Shown here: piece by piece, positions 36,400 to 45,777 of the stretch | Numbering within the stretch: position 1 is the stretch's first letter | How the letters are laid out: the number at the start of each line of letters is the position of its first letter | Source of the DNA: Ruegeria spongiae | Lineage (GTDB): Bacteria; Pseudomonadota; Alphaproteobacteria; Rhodobacterales; Rhodobacteraceae | Assembly: GCF_023502395.1 (NCBI RefSeq) | Contig: NZ_JAMFMB010000019.1 | Coordinates: 1 to 64,000, forward strand | Direction of reading: 5' to 3' | Length of the DNA stretch: 64,000 nucleotides | Notes under the pieces: generated by a model | Databases searched by the model: none | Seen by the model: the letters and a program-made list of their open reading frames with translations, nothing else | Told to the model about the DNA's origin: nothing | Made by a program: the position numbers and the translations under genes

Positions 36400-39300
36400 A
36401 TGGAACCCACACTGTTTTCATTCATCTGGAAGCATTCGAAACGGCAGCAGCTTTATCTGCTGATGCTGACGGTGATCTCGTTCCCGTTCCTCTATGCCTC
36501 GCTGGAACTGCCCAAGCGCATCATCAACGATGCCATTGGCGCTACGACGGGTGTGATCAATCTATGGGGATTCGACCTGACGCAAGTGCAGTATCTGCTG
36601 GTGCTGTGTTTTGCGTTTCTGGCCACGGTGATCGCCAGCGGTTTCATGAAAATGCGTATCAACACGAAGAAGGGCGTGTTGTCGGAACGGATGCTGCGGC
36701 GGCTGCGCTATCAGCTGATCAGCCGCATGATGCGCTTTCCGCGACCCTATTTTGCCACCACCAGCCAGGGCGAGCTGGTCTCGATGATCACCTCCGAGGC
36801 CGAACCGATGGGCGGGTTGATGGGCGATGCGGTGGCGCAGCCGGTGTTCCAGCTGGGGCAAATGCTGACCATCGTGACCTTCCTGTTCATGCAGAGCGTC
36901 TGGTTCGGGCTGGCCTCGATCGCGCTGATCCCGCTGCAGGCCTGGCTGATCCCGATGCTGCAGCGCCAGATCAACCTGCTGAACAAGGACCGCATCCAGC
37001 AGGTCCGCCGCCTGTCATCAGAGATCGGCGAAAGCGCAGCCGGTATCTCGGACCTGCGCGCCAATGGTGGCTGGCGCTACCGAATGGCGATTTTCACCAA
37101 CCGGCTGGGCAAGCTGTTCGATATCCGGTTCAGGATTTATCAGAAGAAATTCTTCATGAAGTTCCTGAACAATCTGATCACTCAGATGACGCCGTTCCTC
37201 TTCTACTCGGCGGGCGGCTATCTGGCGATCAAGGGAGAGATTACGGTGGGCGCGCTGGTGGCAGCCCTTGCCGCCTACAAGGACCTGTCCAGCCCGTGGA
37301 AAGAGCTGCTGACCTATTACAACCAGGTGCAGGACATGTCACTGCGCTGGGAGATCGTGACCGAGCGGTTTGCCCCGCGCAACATGATCCCGTCCAAGCT
37401 GTTCGACGGCGAACCGGCGGATATTCCCCACCTGACCGGCGCGATCGAGATGCGCAACGTGACGGTGCGCGATCAGGACGGCAACACCATCCTCGAAGAC
37501 GTCAACATGACCATCCCGCCCGGCGCGCGGGTGGCGGTCCGGTCAAGTCGGCAATCCGAACGCAGCGCCATCGCGCAACTGCTGACCCGCGAGATGCTAC
37601 CGACCCATGGGGATGTCCTCCTCTCCGGGCATAATGTGAAAGAGCTGCATCAGTCGGTGATTGCCGCGCGCGTAGGATACGCCCATTCGCGCCCCTATCT
37701 GTTTGACGGCACGCTGGGTGACAACCTGCTGATGCCGCTGCGGACCAAACCGCAACATGATGCGGACCATGAACATCCGCGCCCACCCGACCGGCGGCAG
37801 GCAGAGGCGCTCCGCGCGGGCAATAGCGGCGATTCGCTGGATGAGAACTGGCTTGATCCAAGCCTTGCCGGCCTGCCTGATGGCGAGGGCATCCGCGACT
37901 GGTGGTTCCAGCTGGTCGAGGCGATGGGGATCGACGAATTCATGCTGCGCCGCACCTTGCGGTCCCGGCTCGACCCGGACCTGCATCGCGTGCTTGCCCG
38001 CGATGTCGTGGCTCTGCGCGGCAAGGTCCGCGAGGCCATCGCGGCACGCGGGCTGGAGGATCTGGTCAACCGCTTCGACCGCGAGACGTTCAACCCGTCG
38101 GTGGCCATCAGCGGCAACCTTCTCTTTGCCGAGCCGACCGGTGATCTGCAGGCCGAGGCGCTTGTCAAAAACGGTGAATTCATCGCGATGATGGAAGAGC
38201 TTGGTCTCGATGACGAGGCCGTGATGATCGCCACCACGGTGATTGACGACCTGCGGCAGACCTTTGGCCGCGATGGCATTGACCACCCGCTGTTCCAGCG
38301 TCTGGGGCTGGATGAGGACATCTACCGCCGATTGCTCGACATTGCCGAGCGCCGCGAAGAGGATGGCGATCAGGCCCTGAGCGACGACGAAGAAGCCTTG
38401 CTGGTGGCGGTGCCCTTCCTGCTGACCGCCGAACAGATCGGCCCCAGCTTTTCGGACGCGTTCAAGGACAAGATCCTCGCCATGCGCCGCGCCCATGCCG
38501 ACCGGCTGACCGAGGCCTCGCATGGCATGTTCGAGACCATCCGCGAGGACCGCTACCTGCCCCGTTTGAGTGTCGCCGAAAACGCGCTGTTCGGGCGGGT
38601 GTCGCAGATGGCGGGCGCGCGCGCCGAAGAGATCGAGGATGTGGTCGCCGAGGTGTTGACCGAGGCCGGGCTGCGCCGCCGCCTGGCGGCAATCATCTAC
38701 GACCTGCCTTCGGGATTGGGCGGCAACAGTCTGCCCACCGTGTTCCAGGAACGAACCGCCTTTTCCCGGGCGGGCATCAAGCGCCCCGATATCCTGATCC
38801 TCGACAAGGCGCTGGCCAGCCACGATTCCCAGAGCCGGTTGCGCACCCGGCAACGCCTGCGCGAATTGCTCCCGAAATCGATCATGATCTTCATGGAAGA
38901 CAGCTTTGCCCACCCCGAGGCCTATGACCTGTTCATCGAAATCGAAAACGGTCGCATCGACGGTGTGGCGGGGGTTCAGATGGACGGTCTGGACGAGAGC
39001 GGTGCGGCGGATCTGAGCCGCAAGCTCAACATCATCGCGGGAACCGACCTGTTCGGCAACCTGAACGCCCGCAACCAGAAGCTTCTGGCCTATTCGGCGC
39101 AATGGTACGAGGTCGGGGCAGGGCAGACGATCTTTGCCGCCGGGCAGCAGGCCGATGCCGCCTATCTCTGTGTCGAGGGCAGCGCCCTGCTGCGCTGGCC
39201 CGGCCAAGAGGACGACGCCCGCATCATAAGCGAGATCGAACCCGGCCGCCTGATCGGCGACCTGTCGATCATCATGCGCCGGACCCGGAGCATGAATCTG

Positions 39301-39525
39301 GTGGCGCAGGAGGACAGCAAGTTTCTCAGGATCGGCGGCGAGGAACTCCGTGCGGTGATCGAAAGCGATGCCGAGGTGGCCGTGCAATTGCTGGAAACCG
39401 TCTCGGGCTATCTGATGGGGGCCGGAGAGCGTATTCAGGACATCATAAACAGCGGTTATGATCCCGATCTTAGGAACATGCCCGACGTGATGCGCACAGA
39501 TGCAGGTGACCCACGCAATGATTGA
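36400..39525 (+). CDS. ABC-transporter-like protein with degenerate ATPase and cNMP-binding domain
   Basis: This 1041-residue protein starts with a six-helix ABC exporter-type membrane domain (about residues 15-320). The following ATPase domain has lost its motifs. The Walker A place reads VAVRSSRQSERSAIAQ (378-393) with no GxxGxGKS, the Q-loop place reads GYAHSRPYLFDG, the signature place reads LPSGLGGNSLPT (about 768), and Walker B reads DILILDKAL without the catalytic Glu. About 280 extra, mostly acidic helical residues (450-730) separate the halves. The C-terminus (about 895-1015) is a cyclic-nucleotide-binding domain with GRLIGDLSIIMRRTRSMNLV. It is probably not an ATP-driven pump. A CPBP protease gene overlaps its end. 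Confidence 0.85.
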   Translation: MEPTLFSFIWKHSKRQQLYLLMLTVISFPFLYASLELPKRIINDAIGATTGVINLWGFDLTQVQYLLVLCFAFLATVIASGFMKMRINTKKGVLSERMLRRLRYQLISRMMRFPRPYFATTSQGELVSMITSEAEPMGGLMGDAVAQPVFQLGQMLTIVTFLFMQSVWFGLASIALIPLQAWLIPMLQRQINLLNKDRIQQVRRLSSEIGESAAGISDLRANGGWRYRMAIFTNRLGKLFDIRFRIYQKKFFMKFLNNLITQMTPFLFYSAGGYLAIKGEITVGALVAALAAYKDLSSPWKELLTYYNQVQDMSLRWEIVTERFAPRNMIPSKLFDGEPADIPHLTGAIEMRNVTVRDQDGNTILEDVNMTIPPGARVAVRSSRQSERSAIAQLLTREMLPTHGDVLLSGHNVKELHQSVIAARVGYAHSRPYLFDGTLGDNLLMPLRTKPQHDADHEHPRPPDRRQAEALRAGNSGDSLDENWLDPSLAGLPDGEGIRDWWFQLVEAMGIDEFMLRRTLRSRLDPDLHRVLARDVVALRGKVREAIAARGLEDLVNRFDRETFNPSVAISGNLLFAEPTGDLQAEALVKNGEFIAMMEELGLDDEAVMIATTVIDDLRQTFGRDGIDHPLFQRLGLDEDIYRRLLDIAERREEDGDQALSDDEEALLVAVPFLLTAEQIGPSFSDAFKDKILAMRRAHADRLTEASHGMFETIREDRYLPRLSVAENALFGRVSQMAGARAEEIEDVVAEVLTEAGLRRRLAAIIYDLPSGLGGNSLPTVFQERTAFSRAGIKRPDILILDKALASHDSQSRLRTRQRLRELLPKSIMIFMEDSFAHPEAYDLFIEIENGRIDGVAGVQMDGLDESGAADLSRKLNIIAGTDLFGNLNARNQKLLAYSAQWYEVGAGQTIFAAGQQADAAYLCVEGSALLRWPGQEDDARIISEIEPGRLIGDLSIIMRRTRSMNLVAQEDSKFLRIGGEELRAVIESDAEVAVQLLETVSGYLMGAGERIQDIINSGYDPDLRNMPDVMRTDAGDPRND

Positions 39526-40402
39526 CACGCCCTACGCCGCGCATGAGGCCCTCGTGGCCCCCTGCCGCCCCCGGCAGGCGCTCTGGCGCATGCTGCTGGG
39601 GTTGGTGATCGTGTCGGTGACGCTGTTTGTCGGCTACACTGTGGTCTGGCGAGCGCTGGCGGCGGGATCGCATGAGCTTGCCATGTCCTTCATCACCGGC
39701 GATTCTGCAGCCGGGCTGCTGATGCTGCTCGCCAGCTTCGGCTTCATGACGCTTGGCGTCACGCTGGCAGTGCGCCAGTTGCAGCGCCGCAGCCTGCAAA
39801 GCGTGACCGGAGACCTGCGCCTGATGATCCGGCAGTTCTGGCAGGTGTTCAGGCTGTTGGTTCTGATGATGCTGGCGGTCTTTGTGTTGCCGCCTTACAG
39901 CTTCGGCGCGCCGCTGACGCCGAATCTGACGTTCGGTGCCTGGCTGTTCCTGCTTCCCCTGTCGCTGTTGGCGGTGCTGATCCAGGTCAGCGCCGAGGAA
40001 ATCCTGTTTCGCGGGTACCTGCAGCAATCCCTTGCCGCGCGGTTCCGCAGCCCGCTGATCTGGATGCTGCTGCCCTCGATCCTGTTCGCTTTCGGCCATT
40101 ATTCACCAGAACAGGCGGGAGAGAATGCCCTGCTTGTCGTTGCGTTGACCGGGATCTTCGGGTTGCTGATGGCCGATATCACGGCGCGGGCGGGTACGCT
40201 GGGCCCCGCCATCGCGCTGCATTTCACCAACAATGTCGTGGCGTTGCTGATCGTGGGCTTCCCTGACATGCTCAGCGGGCTGGCGCTTTACCTCACGCCG
40301 TTCGACATGTCGGATACCGGCGCGCTGCGTTTGTGGCTGCTTGTGGACCTGGTCATGATGGTCTGCGCCTGGCTTGTGGCGCGCATTGGGTTGCGTCGCT
40401 GA
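39518..40402 (+). CDS. CPBP-family intramembrane metalloprotease (CAAX-protease-like)
   Basis: The roughly 294-residue protein has about eight membrane segments and the three CPBP motifs: EExxxR in SAEEILFRGYLQQSL, FxxxH in FAFGHYS and HxxxN in HFTNNVVALL. Members are membrane proteases, and some process prenylated or bacteriocin-related proteins. The ATG at 39518 lies 7 bp inside the preceding gene, and an alternative ATG at 39500 overlaps it by 26 bp. Either way it is co-translated with the ABC-like protein. A functional pairing is inferred. Confidence 0.88.
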   Translation: MIDTPYAAHEALVAPCRPRQALWRMLLGLVIVSVTLFVGYTVVWRALAAGSHELAMSFITGDSAAGLLMLLASFGFMTLGVTLAVRQLQRRSLQSVTGDLRLMIRQFWQVFRLLVLMMLAVFVLPPYSFGAPLTPNLTFGAWLFLLPLSLLAVLIQVSAEEILFRGYLQQSLAARFRSPLIWMLLPSILFAFGHYSPEQAGENALLVVALTGIFGLLMADITARAGTLGPAIALHFTNNVVALLIVGFPDMLSGLALYLTPFDMSDTGALRLWLLVDLVMMVCAWLVARIGLRR

Positions 40403-40462
40403 TTGCAATTTCGGGCACGGCGTCTTATCTGGGCGCGTGCATGTTCGACCTGAGGTTCCTGA

Positions 40463-41398
40463 ATGAACTGGATCACCAACTATGTCCGGCCCCGGATCAA
40501 CTCGATCTTTTCGCGCCGGGAGATGCCCGAGAACCTCTGGCATAAATGCAAAGAATGCGGAACCATGCTGTTCCATCGCGAGCTCAGCGACAATCTGAAC
40601 GTCTGCACCAATTGCGACCACCACATGGCGATCACCCCACGCGAGCGGTTCACCGCGCTGTTTGATGGCGGTGTCTTTACCGACGTGGCGGTGCCCGAGC
40701 CCAAAGCCGATCCGCTGCAGTTCCGCGATCAGAAGAAATATCCCGACCGTATGAAGGCGGCGCAGAAAGCCACCGGCGAGAAAGAGGCGATGCTGGTCGC
40801 CAGAGGAGAGATCGGCCGCACGCCGATCATTGCCGCCGCCCAGGATTTCTCGTTCATGGGCGGGTCGATGGGGATGTATGTGGGCAATGCCATCATCGCT
40901 GCCGCGCAGGAGGCGGTGAGGCTGAAGCGCCCGCTGATCCTGTTTTCCGCCGCTGGCGGCGCGCGCATGCAGGAAGGCATCCTGTCGCTGATGCAGATGC
41001 CCCGCACCACCGTCGCGGTCGAGATGCTGAAAGAGGCGGGCCTGCCCTATATCGTGGTTCTGACCCATCCGACCACCGGCGGCGTCACCGCGTCTTATGC
41101 GATGCTGGGCGATGTGCATATCTCGGAACCCAACGCGCTGATCTGCTTTGCCGGGCCGCGCGTGATCGAACAGACCATCCGCGAGAAGCTGCCCGAAGGC
41201 TTTCAGCGCGCCGAATACCTGCTGGATCACGGCATGCTGGACCGGGTGACGAAACGGACCGAGATGCGCGATGAGTTGATCACCATCACCCGGATGCTGA
41301 TGAACCAGCCGCCTGCGGTGCGCGGCGATCTGCCTGCGCCCGAACCAGAGGCGGAGGCCACCAAAGCGCCCGTTGAAAAGGCACCGGCCAAGAAATGA
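40463..41398 (+). CDS. accD: Acetyl-CoA carboxylase carboxyltransferase subunit beta
   Basis: The 311-residue subunit starts with a zinc ribbon (Cys29, Cys32, Cys48, Cys51 in [10 protein letters not shown] and [10 protein letters not shown]) and continues with the carboxyltransferase fold: [35 protein letters not shown] and [20 protein letters not shown]. With AccA it transfers carboxyl from biotin to acetyl-CoA for fatty acid synthesis. The acidic-alanine C-terminal tail is an extension. folC follows with a 4 bp overlap, the usual accD-folC pair. Confidence 0.97.
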   Translation: MNWITNYVRPRINSIFSRREMPENLWHKCKECGTMLFHRELSDNLNVCTNCDHHMAITPRERFTALFDGGVFTDVAVPEPKADPLQFRDQKKYPDRMKAAQKATGEKEAMLVARGEIGRTPIIAAAQDFSFMGGSMGMYVGNAIIAAAQEAVRLKRPLILFSAAGGARMQEGILSLMQMPRTTVAVEMLKEAGLPYIVVLTHPTTGGVTASYAMLGDVHISEPNALICFAGPRVIEQTIREKLPEGFQRAEYLLDHGMLDRVTKRTEMRDELITITRMLMNQPPAVRGDLPAPEPEAEATKAPVEKAPAKK

Positions 41399-42669
41399 AC
41401 GCGGCACAATCCGACATCATCCTTGAGAGGATGATGGCGCTGCACCCCAAGATCATCGACCTGACGCTGGACCGGGTCTGGCACCTGCTTGCCGCGCTGG
41501 ACAACCCGCAGCACAGGCTGCCGCCGGTCATCCATATCGCAGGAACCAATGGCAAGGGCTCAACCCTTGCGATGATCCGCGCCGGGCTGGAAGGGGCCGG
41601 GCTGCGCGCCCATGCCTATACCTCGCCGCACCTGGCGCGGTTTCACGAACGAATCCGCCTGGCCGGAACACTGATTTCCGAACCCGACCTGACGGCGGTT
41701 CTCGATGAATGTTACGCCGCCAACGATGGCGCCTCGATCACCTATTTCGAGATCACGACCATCGCCGGGCTGCTCGCTTTCTCGCGGGTTCCGGCGGATT
41801 ACACCCTGCTCGAAGTGGGTCTGGGCGGCCGGCTGGACGCCACCAACGTGATCGACCATCCGGCGCTTTGTGTCATAACGCCGATCTCGGTCGATCATGA
41901 GCAGTTCCTTGGCGACACGATCACCAAGATCGCAACCGAGAAGGCCGGGATCATCAAGCGCGGCGTGCCGGTCATCGTCGGCCCGCAGCCTGAAGAGGCA
42001 ATGGAGGTTATCGAGGCCACCGCTGCCCGACTCGGCGCGCCGATGCTCGCCTATGGTCAGCACTGGCATGCATATGAAGAACGCGAGCGGTTGATCTATC
42101 AGGACGAAACCGGGCTGCGTGACCTGCCGCTGCCGACTCTGCTGGGCGCGCATCAGGTTCAGAATTCCGGTGCGGCGCTGGCGGTTCTGCGTCACCTGAA
42201 CCTGGGCGACGCCGCCTATGAGGCTGCCGTGACTCGCGCCGAATGGCCAGCGCGCATGCAGCGCCTCAGGACCGGCCCGCTGGTTGACAGCGCGCCCGAG
42301 GCCGAGCTCTGGCTTGATGGCGGTCACAATGCTGCCGCTGGCCATGCGCTGTCCGACCTGCTTGCACGGCTTCCGAAACGACCCACGCATATGATCTGCG
42401 GCATGCTCAACACCAAGGATGTCACTGGCTACCTGTGCCCGCTGGCGGTGCAGGCCGACAGCCTGACCGCCGTGTCGATCCCGGGCGAGGCCAACACGCT
42501 GCCCGCCGCTGAGACCGCTGCCGCCGCGCAATCGGTTGGCCTGGCTGCGAGTACTGCAGATAGTGCTGCCGCCGCGCTGCAAGCGATCACACGGACCGAC
42601 CCCCAGGCCCGCGTACTGATATGCGGTTCGCTCTATCTGGCGGGTCATATCCTGCGCGAGAACGGCTGA
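41395..42669 (+). CDS. folC: Folylpolyglutamate synthase / dihydrofolate synthase
   Basis: The 424-residue Mur-ligase-family enzyme adds glutamate to folates. It has the ATP-binding loop [34 protein letters not shown], the block [20 protein letters not shown] and [20 protein letters not shown], and [19 protein letters not shown] near the C-terminal domain. Length is normal. It ends 35 bp before a GC-rich stem-loop that probably ends the accD-folC transcript. Confidence 0.96.
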   Translation: MNAAQSDIILERMMALHPKIIDLTLDRVWHLLAALDNPQHRLPPVIHIAGTNGKGSTLAMIRAGLEGAGLRAHAYTSPHLARFHERIRLAGTLISEPDLTAVLDECYAANDGASITYFEITTIAGLLAFSRVPADYTLLEVGLGGRLDATNVIDHPALCVITPISVDHEQFLGDTITKIATEKAGIIKRGVPVIVGPQPEEAMEVIEATAARLGAPMLAYGQHWHAYEERERLIYQDETGLRDLPLPTLLGAHQVQNSGAALAVLRHLNLGDAAYEAAVTRAEWPARMQRLRTGPLVDSAPEAELWLDGGHNAAAGHALSDLLARLPKRPTHMICGMLNTKDVTGYLCPLAVQADSLTAVSIPGEANTLPAAETAAAAQSVGLAASTADSAAAALQAITRTDPQARVLICGSLYLAGHILRENG

Positions 42670-42703
42670 ACCCTTCTCTCGATTCTCCTGAGAATTTGGG
42701 GGT

Positions 42704-42739
42704 CCCCGCCGGAGAGGAGGGGGGTTCTCTCCGACGGGG
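42704..42739 (+). terminator. Stem-loop after folC
   Basis: CCCCGCCGGAGAG (42704-42716) pairs with CTCTCCGACGGGG (42727-42739), 13 positions with one mismatch, over a 10-base G-rich loop. It lies 35 bp after the folC stop. It lacks a T-run, so it may be a Rho-aided terminator or the first stem of a larger structure. Confidence 0.6.
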
Positions 42740-42741
42740 TA

Positions 42742-42973
42742 GGCCAGACCGGGTGTAGCTGCTGTGTCTGGCCCGCAGCGGGAATTACCGGACTAGAAGC
42801 CCGGCAGATCCTGCCGCAGCATCAAGGCGTGACCCGGAACAGAAATATTATCCCGGAAACTGATGGGGCGGGATCTGGGGGATAGATCCGGTGCCCCGAC
42901 GCCTTGAAGCGTTCTGATGTCATTGCCTGCAAAAATTGCAGAACTGCTTTGCGAAACGCCAGCTAAGCTGGCG
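42742..42973. ncRNA. Candidate structured RNA region: six consecutive inverted repeats
   Basis: The repeats are GGCCAGAC/GTCTGGCC (42742-42749 and 42766-42773), CCCGC/GCGGG (42772-42782), CGGCAG/CTGCCG with a 3-base loop (42802-42816), CAAGGCGT/ACGCCTTG (42823-42830 and 42899-42906) enclosing a GGGGC-GGATCT hairpin (42865-42897), TGCAA/TTGCA (42928-42940) and CGCCAGCT/AGCTGGCG (42957-42973). I matched it to no known RNA: it lacks the tRNA, tmRNA, RNase P and SRP RNA landmarks. GC-rich DNA makes short repeats frequent, so confidence is low. Confidence 0.3.
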
Positions 42974-43176
42974 CCACTGCCAAGTTGAACGTCGGTCGCG
43001 ACTGCGTCATGCCTGTTGCGTCGCGTTGCACAGGTAAATCCGCCGTAACTGGCAGATGCCCGAACCTTCGTCACTTTATTTAGGGCCGATCGGCCGGAAG
43101 TCACGCGCCAGCCACCTTCGCAACGCAGGTGCGAAGAGAGCCGTATTGACGGCGTGTTTTCCGTTACCTCGAACAT
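42793..43176 (-). CDS. Doubtful small ORF in the gene-poor stretch
   Basis: A 127-residue minus-strand frame runs from an ATG at 43176. Its product is rich in Ser, Arg and Gly (LRCEGGWRVTSGRSALNK and similar), has no signal peptide, membrane segment or recognisable domain, and no good ribosome site is obvious. It overlaps the clustered inverted repeats, which argues against coding. I list it only because the frame is long for this stretch. Confidence 0.2.
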   Translation of the reverse strand: MFEVTENTPSIRLSSHLRCEGGWRVTSGRSALNKVTKVRASASYGGFTCATRRNRHDAVATDVQLGSGASLAGVSQSSSAIFAGNDIRTLQGVGAPDLSPRSRPISFRDNISVPGHALMLRQDLPGF

Positions 43177-43620
43177 GTCTGCCCCATTTTGCGCGTTTAG
43201 CGCTAGCTTGAAGTCCCTTTGGACGCTGAATCACCTGCGTCGCAAGTCCAAATACATTGATGACCGTATCATATCACACGGTGAGCGGAAATGCGCCTAC
43301 GCAATTGCAGGTTGCTGGCAAAATTTGGCGCGAAACTGGACTTTAGTAAGCTTCGCCGCCCCTGTGACGCGGGAATTCTCCTTGCACAATGCGGTTTGCG
43401 CCGATTTCCCCGAACACCCTGGCGAGCGTGATGATACGAGCCCATCCAAAGTCTATCGTCGCAAATGGCATTGAGAAACAGTCGAAATGCCCCGCAATTC
43501 AGTAATACCCGTATCAGGCGATTCGCTCGGCGGATCGAACCGGCAGATTTTCTGTATTGACCAAAACCAGAAGGCGCATGCCGCCCATTTCCATCACGGG
43601 TCCCATATCGGACAGCGCGG

Positions 43621-44322
43621 TCAGTACCGCGTGCGCATCTGATAGCCCTGATGAAAGGTCATGCGCACAAAGGTCACAGGCTCGGACCGGAACCAGGTCG
43701 TCCGTTCCATCTGAAACAGCGGCGTGCCCGTTGGGACGGCAAGAAATTCGCTCAGGCTTGCGCTTGCGGGCACCGCTGAAAACGCCACTTCCGCGTCCGA
43801 GAACGGAACCTCGGCCAACAGCCATTCGTTGGGGCCCACCGAAAGGAAGTCAGCCTCGATCACATGCGGAACAGCCTGGACATTGATCCAGCGTTCCTCG
43901 AACTGGAAAGGCCGGTCGTCAGCGAAGTGCATACAGCACAGATGCAGGACTTGCCCGGGGTCGGTCAGCCCGATCTTGGCCTGCAGCCAGGGCGGACAGG
44001 CCATCAGGTCCCGGCTGACCAGCGAATAGCGATAGGCGGCGTTCATCTCTTCGACGGTTTGGCGGACGACCGCTATTTCCAGCTTCGCCTGTTTGGTCGG
44101 GCTGAGAGCAACCCGCGTACCGCTCTTGCGCTTCCGGTCGACGATGCCGCGCTCGGCCAGTTCGCGCAGAGCGCGGTTAACGGTTGCACGCGCACAGCCA
44201 AATTCGGCGGCCAGCTCAAGCTCGGTCGGCAGAACCGTTCCTTGAGGCCAGCGCCTGTTCTGGATGCGTGCAACAACCTCGTCGCGTATGTCCTGATAAC
44301 TGATGGTTTTGCGATCAGCCAT
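43621..44322 (-). CDS. hutC: Histidine utilisation repressor HutC (GntR family)
   Basis: The 233-residue protein has a GntR winged helix (ISYQDIRDEVVARIQNRRWP, LPTELELAAEFGCARATVNR, ALRELAERGIVDRKRKSGT) and a UTRA effector domain with FQFEERWINVQAVPHV and QMERTTWFRSEPV. In known systems HutC represses hut genes and is released by urocanate. The gene is the last of the minus-strand hutF-hutC unit. A perfect palindrome (44346-44364) lies 24 bp upstream of its start. Confidence 0.93.
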   Translation of the reverse strand: MADRKTISYQDIRDEVVARIQNRRWPQGTVLPTELELAAEFGCARATVNRALRELAERGIVDRKRKSGTRVALSPTKQAKLEIAVVRQTVEEMNAAYRYSLVSRDLMACPPWLQAKIGLTDPGQVLHLCCMHFADDRPFQFEERWINVQAVPHVIEADFLSVGPNEWLLAEVPFSDAEVAFSAVPASASLSEFLAVPTGTPLFQMERTTWFRSEPVTFVRMTFHQGYQMRTRY

Positions 44323-44345
44323 TTCGCCCCCTGCGCATAAATCCG

Positions 44346-44364
44346 GGCATAATGATATTATGCC
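44346..44364. promoter_or_regulatory. Candidate HutC operator upstream of hutC
   Basis: GGCATAATGATATTATGCC is a perfect inverted repeat with 8-base arms and a 3-base centre, AT-rich in a GC-rich genome, in the 79 bp between hutF and hutC. Its place suggests autoregulation of hutC. It shares the CATAA/TTATG half-site with the repeat before hutF and hutI, although in opposite arrangement. Confidence 0.6.
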
Positions 44365-44401
44365 TATGTTTTACAAGAAAGAGCCGAACCGCGCCGATGG
44401 G

Positions 44402-45766
44402 TCAGATCCTGTCCATCAGTGTTGTCATGGCTTCCCTGTACTTGCTGAGGACCGCATCGCGCGCGACATGTCGCCCGCCCCGCACCTGATGCCGCCCGGC
44501 GGACCAGAGGTCGGTGACAACGTGGTCCTTGGCGGCAAAACACAAACCATCCAGAAGCTGTTCGTCACTCAGCGCCATCAGGGCCGGGTCGGTGCTGTCA
44601 ACGGCCACCAGATCAGCAAGCTTGCCGGTCGCAATCTCACCGCTGTCGCGGCCCAGCGCCTGCGCGCCTCCCACCGCCGCAGACAGGTAGAGATGTGCCC
44701 CGACCGACCCTGCGCCCGGCACCATCACGTTGCGGCTGTGGTCCCGCAGGCGCTGGGAGTATTCCAGTGTCCGCAATTCTTCGGTCAGCGAGATGCAGAC
44801 ATTCGAATCCGACCCGATGCCAAATCGCCCGCCTGCCTGCATGAATGTCGGGCCATTGAACGGTCCGTCGCCCAGATTGGCCTCGGTCACCGGACACAGG
44901 CCCGCAACCGCGCCGGAGCGCGCCATCGCGATCGTTTCTGCTTCGGTCATGTGGGTGGCATGGATCAGGCACCACCGGTCATCAACGGGTGCGTTTTGCA
45001 GCAGCCAGTCGACCGGTCTAGACCCCAGCCATTGCCGGATATCTTCGACCTCCTTGAGCTGTTCCGCGATATGGATATGGATCGGTTGAGCGTCGTGCGA
45101 GGCCAGCAGATTGGCCAGATCCTCGGGGCAGGTTGCGCGCAGCGAGTGCGGGGCGATGCCGACGCAGGTATCGGCAGGCAGCGCCCGAGAGGCCGTTCGC
45201 GCCTGGGACACCAGGTCGAGATAGGCGCCGACATCATTGCCGAACCTTCTCTGCCCCGGCCCCAGTTCGTCCTGCCCTGCCCCGCCATAGCTGTAGAGCA
45301 CCGGCAAATGGGTCAGCCCGATCCCGGTCTGCGCAGCGGCGGCAAAGACACGTTGGCTAAGCTCGCTGACCGCGTCATAGGGCGTGCCATCGGGCTGGTG
45401 ATGGACATAGTGAAACTCACCGACCGAGGCATAGCCTGCCTCCTGCATCTCCAGAAAGACCAGCGCGGCGATAGCCTCATACTGCTCGGGCGTGAAATGG
45501 GTGACGAACCGGTACATCATCTCGCGCCAGGTCCAGAAACTGTCGCGATCCGCCGCGCGTGTCTCGGTCATCCCGGCCATGGCACGCTGGAAGCTGTGCG
45601 AGTGCAGGTTCGCCAGCGCGGGCAGCAACGTATCGACATGCGCATCACCGGGTTGGGGTGCGGCACCGACCTCGAGTGTAACGATGCGCATATCCTCAAC
45701 ACAGATGCGCACATCCCGACACCATTCAGAGCCTAATAAGGCGCGTTGCGCATATATCGCCTGCAT
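44402..45766 (-). CDS. hutF: Formimidoylglutamate deiminase HutF
   Basis: The 454-residue amidohydrolase converts N-formimidoyl-glutamate to N-formylglutamate plus ammonia. It shows the metal site LANLHSHSFQRAMAGMTE, the HutF-specific DSFWTWREMMYR, later metal ligands in PIHIHIAEQLKEVEDI and IHATHMTEAE, and the final Asp in FGIGSDSNVCISLTEELR. I chose the ATG at 45766, which has a GGAGG site. An upstream start at 45808 would cross the regulatory gap. It is divergent from hutI. Confidence 0.94.
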   Translation of the reverse strand: MQAIYAQRALLGSEWCRDVRICVEDMRIVTLEVGAAPQPGDAHVDTLLPALANLHSHSFQRAMAGMTETRAADRDSFWTWREMMYRFVTHFTPEQYEAIAALVFLEMQEAGYASVGEFHYVHHQPDGTPYDAVSELSQRVFAAAAQTGIGLTHLPVLYSYGGAGQDELGPGQRRFGNDVGAYLDLVSQARTASRALPADTCVGIAPHSLRATCPEDLANLLASHDAQPIHIHIAEQLKEVEDIRQWLGSRPVDWLLQNAPVDDRWCLIHATHMTEAETIAMARSGAVAGLCPVTEANLGDGPFNGPTFMQAGGRFGIGSDSNVCISLTEELRTLEYSQRLRDHSRNVMVPGAGSVGAHLYLSAAVGGAQALGRDSGEIATGKLADLVAVDSTDPALMALSDEQLLDGLCFAAKDHVVTDLWSAGRHQVRGGRHVARDAVLSKYREAMTTLMDRI

Positions 45767-45777
45767 TTGGCCTCCAA

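Larger units (their letters stand above)
42670..43620. other. Gene-poor stretch with clustered inverted repeats in its first 300 bp
   Basis: I find no confident protein gene here. The first part (42704-42973) contains seven inverted repeats in a row, listed separately. The remainder (about 43180-43620) shows no feature I can name. A minus-strand frame at 42793-43176 is possible but doubtful. Base composition in the second half looks less GC-rich than the surrounding genes, consistent with non-coding or decayed DNA. Confidence 0.6.

Noticed and set aside
37597-39528. Long minus-strand frame of 643 codons
   Set aside because: It is antisense to the ABC-like gene, has no recognisable domain, and its composition (rich in H, Q and R) is typical of antisense shadows.
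43180-43620. Searched for tRNA, rRNA, CRISPR or attachment sites in the gene-poor stretch
   Set aside because: No cloverleaf, no regularly spaced repeats and no tRNA-end duplication were seen. No CRISPR array was seen elsewhere in the window.
43514-43825. Minus-strand frame overlapping the end of hutC
   Set aside because: It shares most of its length with hutC in another frame. The short tail beyond the hutC stop has no recognisable domain.
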